6,648 bases of DNA from Actinomycetota bacterium. Its GTDB lineage: Bacteria > Actinomycetota > Thermoleophilia > RBG-16-64-13. This document shows positions 1 to 5,020 of this stretch, piece by piece. The notes beneath the pieces are model-generated. The model was not told the DNA's origin. It saw only the letters and a list, made by a program, of their open reading frames with translations, and did not search any database. Position 1 is the stretch's first letter, and each line of letters begins with the position of its first letter. The position numbers were made by a program, and so were the translations under genes. The stretch covers positions 1 to 6,648 of the forward strand of contig PMIZ01000157.1 of NCBI GenBank assembly GCA_003157225.1, written 5' to 3'.

Positions 1-671
1 ACGGCAACGGCCGCTGGGCCAAGCGCCGGGGTTTGCCCGTGAGCGCCGGGCACCGCGCCGGTACGCAGGCGGTCCGCCGGGTGATCGAGGCGGCTCGCGA
101 CCTGGGGATCAAGCAGCTCACGCTCTACTCCTTCTCGGTCGAGAATTGGAGCCGCCCCAGCGACGAGGTGCAAGGCCTCATGCGCCTGCACGCCGAGATG
201 ATCGACGCCGAAGTGCCTACTCTCCACAAGAACGACTGCCGGGTGCTTTTCGTCGGCAGCCGCGAGGGGCTCAGTGCCGACCTACTGAAGAAGATGGAGT
301 GGGCCGAGAGCTTGACCGCTGGGAACGGCCGGATGATCCTTTTCATTGCCTTCAACTACGGGGGCCGCCGGGAGATCGTCCACGCGATGCGGACGGCAGT
401 GGAGGCAGGCGTCGACGTCAGAGAATTGACCGAGGATGACATCGCCCGCCATCTCTACTCGCCCCTCATGCGCGATCCCGATCTGTGCATCCGCACCTCC
501 GGAGAAAGGCGGATATCCAACTTCCTTCTCTGGCAGTCGGCCTATTCGGAGTTGCTGTTCACAGACTGTCTGTGGCCCGACTTCGGCAAAGCCGAGCTGG
601 AGCTGGCGCTGGCCGACTACGCGGGACGCGAGCGGCGTTTCGGCACTCGCGGCGGAGATGCCCATGCTTAG
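1..671 (+). CDS. uppS: Undecaprenyl diphosphate synthase (cis-prenyltransferase), 5' partial
   Basis: This enzyme adds IPP units to farnesyl diphosphate with cis geometry to give undecaprenyl diphosphate, the lipid carrier for peptidoglycan and other wall polymers; it acts at the inner face of the membrane. The reading frame runs through the window's left edge: bases 1-2 (ac) fit the end of a GAC codon, followed by GNGRWAK at 3-23. That would be the family's DGNGRWA motif, with its catalytic Asp codon only partly present. Other family marks are the FSxENW motif at 132-149, the NYGGR segment near 352-369, and the IPP-binding region R-T-S-G-E-x-R-x-S-N-F from 492, followed by LLWQ, the acidic YSELLFTD and WPDF. 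The C-terminus RERRFG is also typical. About 222 residues are visible, so only about the first 25 of a normal 245-255 residue protein should be missing. There is no frameshift. The stop codon overlaps the start of cdsA. Confidence 0.96.
   Translation, partial: GNGRWAKRRGLPVSAGHRAGTQAVRRVIEAARDLGIKQLTLYSFSVENWSRPSDEVQGLMRLHAEMIDAEVPTLHKNDCRVLFVGSREGLSADLLKKMEWAESLTAGNGRMILFIAFNYGGRREIVHAMRTAVEAGVDVRELTEDDIARHLYSPLMRDPDLCIRTSGERRISNFLLWQSAYSELLFTDCLWPDFGKAELELALADYAGRERRFGTRGGDAHA
654..657 (+). promoter_or_regulatory. Ribosome binding site that decides the cdsA start
   Basis: GGAG lies inside the last codons of uppS. It is six bases before the ATG at 664 but directly abuts an in-frame ATG at 658. 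Normal Shine-Dalgarno spacing therefore favours 664 over 658. The two choices differ by only two residues (Met-Pro). Confidence 0.55.
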
Positions 672-1461
672 GTACCGCCTGTTGGTTGCGGCGGTCGGCC
701 TTCCCATCGGTCTGGCGGCGGTAATTATGGGCGGGTACTTCCTGTTGGGGCTGGCGGTGATTCTCACCGTTATCGGGCTGCACGAGTACTACACCCTGCT
801 CAGGCCGTACCGGCCCAATCTCCTGGTGGGATACGTGGCGGGGCTGGGAGTGGTGGTGGGCTCATTCTTCCTAGGCATCGAGGGCCTCCTGGTTGGACTA
901 TCGGCCTTGCTCGTGCTGACCTTCTTCTGGTCGCTGTTCGGAGAGCTCGGCGCCCATCTGGTAGGACGGATGGCGATGACCGACTTCGGCGTTCTCTGGG
1001 TGGCTGCCGGCTTCGCCTACGTCCTCCTCATCCGGTCGCTCCACCACGGGATGGCGCTGGCCATCCTCATGCTTTCCTGCACCGTCATGAACGACACTTT
1101 CGCCTACTTCGTGGGCCGCGCGATCGGGCGGCACAGGTTGGCGCCTCAAATCTCCCCGGGGAAGACCGTTGAAGGCGCGATCGGAGGTCTCGTCGGGGCG
1201 ATGATCGCAGCACTCATCGTGCGAATCTATTCGGGTTGGATGCCCACCAAAGACGCGGTCATCCTGGGGCTGGTGATAGGGGTGGTCGGCCAATGGGGCG
1301 ATCTCTTCGAGTCGACGGTGAAGCGCGATTTCCGAGTGAAGGACTCCGGCCACATCCTCCCCGGTCACGGAGGCATTCTCGACCGCTTCGACTCCTTCTT
1401 GTTCGCCGGATTCATGGCCTACTGGGCGTCCGTGTGGCTCCTCGGGAGCTTGGTGCGATGA
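664..1461 (+). CDS. cdsA: Phosphatidate cytidylyltransferase (CDP-diglyceride synthase)
   Basis: CdsA is an integral membrane enzyme that joins CTP and phosphatidic acid to give CDP-diacylglycerol and pyrophosphate, the branch point for bacterial phospholipids. The product is 265 residues, a normal family length. Hydrophobic segments cover most of it (roughly residues 5-38, 52-92, 107-140, 171-190, 197-212 and 244-262). An NDTFAYFVGR motif (143-152) is followed by SPGKTVEG (164-171), both conserved in the family. The diagnostic signature near the C-terminus starts at S217: K220-R221, K226-D227, P233-x-H235-G236-G237 and D240-R241-x-D243. These carry the metal and CTP ligands, and all expected residues are present. 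The start at 664 is chosen from the Shine-Dalgarno spacing; the ATG at 658 is the alternative. It overlaps uppS by 8 bases and dxr by 4, implying translational coupling. Its lipid product shares the membrane with the polyprenyl carrier made by the upstream gene. Confidence 0.96.
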   Translation: MLRYRLLVAAVGLPIGLAAVIMGGYFLLGLAVILTVIGLHEYYTLLRPYRPNLLVGYVAGLGVVVGSFFLGIEGLLVGLSALLVLTFFWSLFGELGAHLVGRMAMTDFGVLWVAAGFAYVLLIRSLHHGMALAILMLSCTVMNDTFAYFVGRAIGRHRLAPQISPGKTVEGAIGGLVGAMIAALIVRIYSGWMPTKDAVILGLVIGVVGQWGDLFESTVKRDFRVKDSGHILPGHGGILDRFDSFLFAGFMAYWASVWLLGSLVR

Positions 1462-2636
1462 GGCGCGTGCTCCTACTAGGCGCCACCGGCTCCATCGGGG
1501 TGCAGGCGCTCAAGGTCATCGCGGCGAGCTCGGACCTTTCTGTGGTCGGTCTGTCCTGCGACCGGAACGTGGCCCTGCTCCTCGAGCAGGCGAGCTCGCT
1601 CCGCGTGAACGACTTGGCCATCGCCGACGAAGCAGCTGCCGCGAGGGTTCCGGGTTCACTCTACCCGGAGCTCGACATCCGTGTGGGGGCTGGCGCGGCC
1701 GCCCGGTTGGTACGTGAGGTAGAGGCGGATCTCGTTCTCAACGCTATCGTAGGTTTCGCCGGGCTTGAGTCGACCATCGTGGCGCTCGAACACGGACGGG
1801 CATTCGCCCTCGCGAACAAGGAGAGCCTCGTTTGTGCCGGCGCGCTGGTGACCGGACTGGCTGCCAAGCACGGCGTGGAGATCTTACCCGTCGATTCCGA
1901 GCACTCTGCGCTCTACCAGTTGGTGAAGGCAGCGGGCTCGTCCTCCGTCGATTCGGTGATCATCACCTCCTCGGGCGGGCCCTTCCGTGGTTGGGACCCG
2001 AGCCGGCTGGCGGACTGCACCAGGGAGCAGGCTCTGGCTCATCCCACCTGGTCGATGGGAGAGAAGATCAGCATCGACTCGGCCACGCTCATGAACAAGG
2101 GCTTGGAGGTGATCGAGGCGCACCATCTGTTCGGGCTGCCGTACGATCGCATCGACGTCGTGGTTCACCCGCAGTCTGTGGTGCACGCGCTGGTGCGACT
2201 GGTGGATGGGGCGTTGATTGCTCACCTGGGAGTCGCCGACATGCGGGTCCCGATCGCCTACGCGCTCCACTATCCGGACAGAGCGCCGGTGGCGGTGGAG
2301 CGGCTCGATCTGGCGACGGGACTCTCTCTCGATTTCGCCGCCCCCGACGAGGGGACTTTTCCCGCTATCCGGCTTTCGCGCGAGGCCGGAGCTAGGGGAG
2401 ACGCAGCCGCATGTGCGTTGAATGCAGCTAACGAGGTGGCAGTGAGGGCGTTCCTGAAAGGTGAACTTGCCTTTCTGGGTATATCCGAGGTGGTGAAGAC
2501 CGTCGCGGAGGCGGGCGCCGGCGGCAGCTTCGGAACGTATGATGAGGTGGTGGCCGTCGATCGATGGGCGCGGCAAGCGGCGAGAGACAGGTGTGCCGAA
2601 TATGCAGACAAGAATGGACATAGGAGACTAGCTTGA
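1458..2636 (+). CDS. dxr: 1-deoxy-D-xylulose 5-phosphate reductoisomerase
   Basis: Dxr (IspC) converts 1-deoxy-D-xylulose 5-phosphate to 2-C-methyl-D-erythritol 4-phosphate with NADPH and a divalent metal. It is the first committed MEP-pathway step and the fosmidomycin target, and is cytosolic. The product is 392 residues, a normal length. The N-terminal dinucleotide-binding loop GATGSIG is at 8-14, and ALANKESLV at 117-125. Metal ligands are visible as D146 and E148 in PVDSEHSAL, and E217 in MNKGLEVIEAHHLFG. SSGGPFRG is at 171-178. The mobile active-site lid HPTWSMGEKISIDS spans 195-208 and includes the conserved Trp198 and Met200. HPQS is at 237-240 and the C-terminal NAANEVAV at 322-329. 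No key residue is missing. The ATG start sits in the ATGA overlap with the cdsA stop, with GGGAG nine bases upstream (1444-1448). The downstream partner ispG belongs to the same pathway. Confidence 0.97.
   Translation: MRRVLLLGATGSIGVQALKVIAASSDLSVVGLSCDRNVALLLEQASSLRVNDLAIADEAAAARVPGSLYPELDIRVGAGAAARLVREVEADLVLNAIVGFAGLESTIVALEHGRAFALANKESLVCAGALVTGLAAKHGVEILPVDSEHSALYQLVKAAGSSSVDSVIITSSGGPFRGWDPSRLADCTREQALAHPTWSMGEKISIDSATLMNKGLEVIEAHHLFGLPYDRIDVVVHPQSVVHALVRLVDGALIAHLGVADMRVPIAYALHYPDRAPVAVERLDLATGLSLDFAAPDEGTFPAIRLSREAGARGDAAACALNAANEVAVRAFLKGELAFLGISEVVKTVAEAGAGGSFGTYDEVVAVDRWARQAARDRCAEYADKNGHRRLA
2622..2626 (+). promoter_or_regulatory. Ribosome binding site for the rseP TTG start
   Basis: AGGAG lies in the final codons of dxr, six bases before TTG at 2633. 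This spacing supports the TTG as the true start, since no ATG or GTG in frame gives a complete first transmembrane segment with a comparable site. Confidence 0.7.
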
Positions 2637-3820
2637 GCGGCATCAGTGCAGTCGGCATAGTCGTGGCTATCGTAGGACTGGGATTCCTGATCCTGGCGCA
2701 TGAGTTCGGCCACTTCATCGTCGCCAAAGCCACCGGAATGCGCGTGGAGGAATTCAGCATCGGGTTTGGTCGCTTCTTGGTGAGCAAGCGGATCGGGGAG
2801 ACCGTGTACGGCATCTCCGCGGTGCCGCTCGGCGGCTACGTGCGGGTCACCGGCATGCACAAGGAGGAGTTCGAGGCCAGGATAGCCGAGGCGCGGGAGG
2901 CGGAAGCCGAGCAGAATGCCGTGAGAGCCGCGCAGCGGGACAAGAGGCTTCCCCAGGATCCGGAGGACCGTCTGGCGGGCAAGCGGGCGCTGAGCGCGGA
3001 GGAGATCGCGTCCACGCCGCTGGCACGCCGGTACTACACCCACCCGTTCTGGCACAAGTTGCTGTTCATCATCGCCGGCGTGACCATGAACATGATCGTG
3101 GCCTTCTTGCTGGTCTGGGGAGTGGGCGCGGTGCGCGGAGAGAGCATCAGCAGCACGGTGATCGAGTCGGTGGAGAGCGGCACACCCGCTGCTGCGGCGG
3201 GCATTCAGGTTGGAGACCGCATCGTCAGCGTGGCCGGCAGCGCGACCGCTACCTGGGAGGATGTGCGCACGGAGATCATCACCAACCCGGGCAAGACGGT
3301 GACTATCGTCGTCCAGCGGGCTGGCTCGGAGATCAACCTGACGGCCGAGGTCCGTAAGCAGAGCGATGGTACGGGCTACCTCGGCGTCGGGCCTGCCTCC
3401 GAACACAAGAGCCTGGGGTTCTTCGCCAGCTTCGGCTACGCGGGCAGGACGACCGGCAGCATGGTCACTCTCATCTTCAAAGGGATCGGCATGATGTTTT
3501 CCGGCAAGGTGCCCGTGACCGGTTCGCAGGGACTCGCCGGGCCCGTAGGCATCATCCAGTTGTCCAGCGAAGCCTACGCCGGCGGGTACTACCTGATGTT
3601 GTTGGCACTGATAAGCGTGAACCTCGCCATCCTCAACATGCTGCCGTTGCTCCCGCTTGACGGTGGGCATGCCCTGTTCAGCATCATCGAGCGCATCAGG
3701 GGCAGGAGTCTCTCGCTGCGGGTATTTGAGCGCATATCGCTCATCGGCCTGGCCATCTTCGTACTGCTCTTCATCGTGGCCACTTCCAACGACATCGGCC
3801 GGCTGTTCTCCGGCGGGTAG
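2633..3820 (+). CDS. rseP: RseP-family site-2 intramembrane zinc metalloprotease
   Basis: Members of this family cut transmembrane substrates within the membrane, typically anti-sigma factors or remnant signal peptides; the substrate here cannot be told from the window. The product is 395 residues. The zinc-binding HEFGH is at 23-27 inside the first hydrophobic helix (about 5-30), and a conserved GGYVR follows at 67-71. A charged segment (about 76-135) precedes the second helix (about 142-165, with MNM at 152-154). One PDZ domain lies at about 170-245, with GTPAAAAGIQVGDRI at 183-197. The third helix leads into N335-x-x-P338 and the third zinc ligand D343 in LDGG (342-345). The last helix is at about 368-387. 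Escherichia coli RseP has two PDZ domains and about 450 residues, whereas this single-PDZ form is usual in Gram-positive bacteria. It starts with TTG, supported by AGGAG, and overlaps the dxr stop as TTGA. All catalytic residues are present. The symbol follows family usage; rasP or rip are equivalents elsewhere. Confidence 0.94.
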   Translation: MSGISAVGIVVAIVGLGFLILAHEFGHFIVAKATGMRVEEFSIGFGRFLVSKRIGETVYGISAVPLGGYVRVTGMHKEEFEARIAEAREAEAEQNAVRAAQRDKRLPQDPEDRLAGKRALSAEEIASTPLARRYYTHPFWHKLLFIIAGVTMNMIVAFLLVWGVGAVRGESISSTVIESVESGTPAAAAGIQVGDRIVSVAGSATATWEDVRTEIITNPGKTVTIVVQRAGSEINLTAEVRKQSDGTGYLGVGPASEHKSLGFFASFGYAGRTTGSMVTLIFKGIGMMFSGKVPVTGSQGLAGPVGIIQLSSEAYAGGYYLMLLALISVNLAILNMLPLLPLDGGHALFSIIERIRGRSLSLRVFERISLIGLAIFVLLFIVATSNDIGRLFSGG

Positions 3821-3830
3821 AGGGACAGGC

Positions 3831-4886
3831 ATGGCGAGCCGACTCGGGGTAGACGTGGGAGGCGTGCCGGTCGGCGGGGGCGCGCCGGTCGTGGTGCAAT
3901 CCATGACCAACACGCGCACCGACGATGTCGAGAGCACTCTCGGGCAGATCCGGGCGTTGGTGACGGCAGGGGCAGGCCTGGTGCGGGTGGCGGTTCCCGA
4001 CCGGGCGGCCGCCGAAGCCATGGGGGAACTCGTGGCCGGATCGCCGGTGCCGCTCATCGCCGACGTGCACTTCGATCATACGCTCGCGGTCGCCGCGATC
4101 CGGGGGGGAGCGGCCGGAGTGCGAATCAACCCGGGGAACATCGGCGGCAGCGAGAACGTACGCGAGGTCGTGGAGGCGGCGCGTGAACACGGGGCGGTCA
4201 TCCGGGTAGGCGTCAACAGCGGCTCGCTCCAGCGGGACCTCCGCGAACAGGAAGAACGAGATCCGGCGGGGGCGCTTGCGGAATCGGCCCTTCGGTACTG
4301 CGCCCTTCTGGAGGGATTCGGCTTCCATGCCATCAAGGTGTCGGCGAAGTCCTCCTCGCCTCTTGTCACCATCGCGGCCAACCGCATCTTGGCCGAGCGC
4401 GTGCCGCACCCACTGCACCTCGGGGTGACCGAGGCCGGAACACGGTGGGCAGGGTCGATCCGGAGCGCGGTCGCGCTTGGCGTGCTGCTGACGGAAAGGA
4501 TCGGGGACACCATCCGGGTGTCGCTCACCGGCGACCCGGTGGAAGAGGTGAAGGTGGCCCTTGAGATCTTGAGGACGCTCGAGTTGGCGCCCCGGGGAGC
4601 GCATGTCATCTCGTGCCCCACCTGTGGCCGCACCCGCATCGACCTGGAGCCACTTGCTCTAAAGGTAGAACGGCGACTGGCGGAGACGGGGCTGGACCTC
4701 GAGGTGGCGGTGATGGGCTGTGCCGTCAACGGTCCCGGAGAAGCCCGGAAGGCCGACTTCGGCATCGCCGGGGGAGACGGCGAGGGCGTGGTCTTCGCCG
4801 AGGGTAGGCCGGTCAGAAAGGTACCGCAGTCGGAACTGGTGGACGCGTTGTTTGCCGAGATCGCCGCCCGGCATCCGGGGGCCTGA
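3831..4886 (+). CDS. ispG: 4-hydroxy-3-methylbut-2-enyl diphosphate synthase (IspG/GcpE)
   Basis: IspG reductively opens 2-C-methyl-D-erythritol 2,4-cyclodiphosphate to HMBPP, the next-to-last MEP-pathway step, using a [4Fe-4S] cluster and electrons from flavodoxin or ferredoxin. The product is 351 residues, the short bacterial form without the extra central domain of plant and chlamydial enzymes. The N-terminal barrel includes VQSMTNT (22-28), ADVHFD (77-82), RINPGNIG (98-105), GVNSGSL (127-133), the IKVSAK strand (168-173), LHLGVTEAG (195-203) and GDTIRVSLTGDPVEEV (225-240). The C-terminal cluster domain has C262 and C265 in SCPTCGRTR, C297 in MGCAVNGPGE, and the cluster-binding glutamate E304. 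These match the three Cys and one Glu of the family. The ATG start has AGGGA five bases upstream (3821-3825) and lies 10 bases after rseP. An in-frame extension upstream would overlap rseP and lacks family similarity, so I rejected it. The N-terminus before the first strand is a few residues shorter than in Escherichia coli. Confidence 0.97.
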   Translation: MASRLGVDVGGVPVGGGAPVVVQSMTNTRTDDVESTLGQIRALVTAGAGLVRVAVPDRAAAEAMGELVAGSPVPLIADVHFDHTLAVAAIRGGAAGVRINPGNIGGSENVREVVEAAREHGAVIRVGVNSGSLQRDLREQEERDPAGALAESALRYCALLEGFGFHAIKVSAKSSSPLVTIAANRILAERVPHPLHLGVTEAGTRWAGSIRSAVALGVLLTERIGDTIRVSLTGDPVEEVKVALEILRTLELAPRGAHVISCPTCGRTRIDLEPLALKVERRLAETGLDLEVAVMGCAVNGPGEARKADFGIAGGDGEGVVFAEGRPVRKVPQSELVDALFAEIAARHPGA

Positions 4887-4952
4887 GGGACATTTCACGG
4901 GTGACCGCCGGCCGAGTGCGTGCCTGGCCCCTGAGCATGGCGCACGGGCTGC

Positions 4953-4958
4953 TAGACT
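4953..4958 (+). promoter_or_regulatory. Possible promoter -10 element upstream of proS
   Basis: The 134-base gap between ispG and proS contains TAGACT, which fits the TAnnnT form of housekeeping sigma -10 boxes, 62 bases before the proS ATG. The best -35 candidate is weak: CTGAGC at 4931-4936, three of six matches to TTGACA with a 16-base spacer. Transcription would start near 4965 and leave a leader of about 55 bases, too short for a T-box. The call rests mainly on the -10 and the size of the gap. Confidence 0.4.
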
Positions 4959-5009
4959 GTCATCCGTGCGCGGGCTTCGCACCGCGCCCCGTTCCCAGCC
5001 GTTCGTCCT

Positions 5010-5015
5010 AGGAGG
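5010..5015 (+). promoter_or_regulatory. Strong ribosome binding site of proS
   Basis: AGGAGG is a perfect anti-16S match, five bases before the ATG at 5021. It fixes the proS start and is the strongest Shine-Dalgarno sequence in the window, in keeping with independent translation of this gene after the gap. Confidence 0.8.
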
Positions 5016-5020
5016 AGCCG

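Noticed and set aside
436..663. In-frame upstream extension of cdsA giving a 341-residue protein.
   Set aside because: The extra 76 codons overlap conserved uppS sequence in another frame and have no family similarity. The normal CdsA length and the Shine-Dalgarno spacing point to 664.
1236..1457. In-frame upstream extension of dxr giving a 466-residue protein.
   Set aside because: It overlaps the most conserved part of cdsA. Dxr proteins normally begin a few residues before GATGSIG, as the ATG at 1458 gives.
2270..4057. A 595-codon open frame on the minus strand across the end of dxr, all of rseP and the start of ispG.
   Set aside because: It lies opposite three well-supported genes. Its translation is low-complexity, rich in Ala, Arg, His, Asp and Pro, with no recognisable domain. 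Long antisense frames are expected in high-GC coding DNA, where stop codons are rare.
4916..4945. Imperfect inverted repeat after ispG (GTGCG pairing with CGCAC around a 20-base interior) as a possible terminator.
   Set aside because: The stem is short with a bulge, the loop is long and no T-run follows, so it does not look like an intrinsic terminator. In GC-rich DNA such pairs arise by chance.
4965..5020. A T-box or other riboswitch controlling proS.
   Set aside because: The leader from the likely start is only about 55 bases, and no T-box core sequence or antiterminator/terminator pair is visible.
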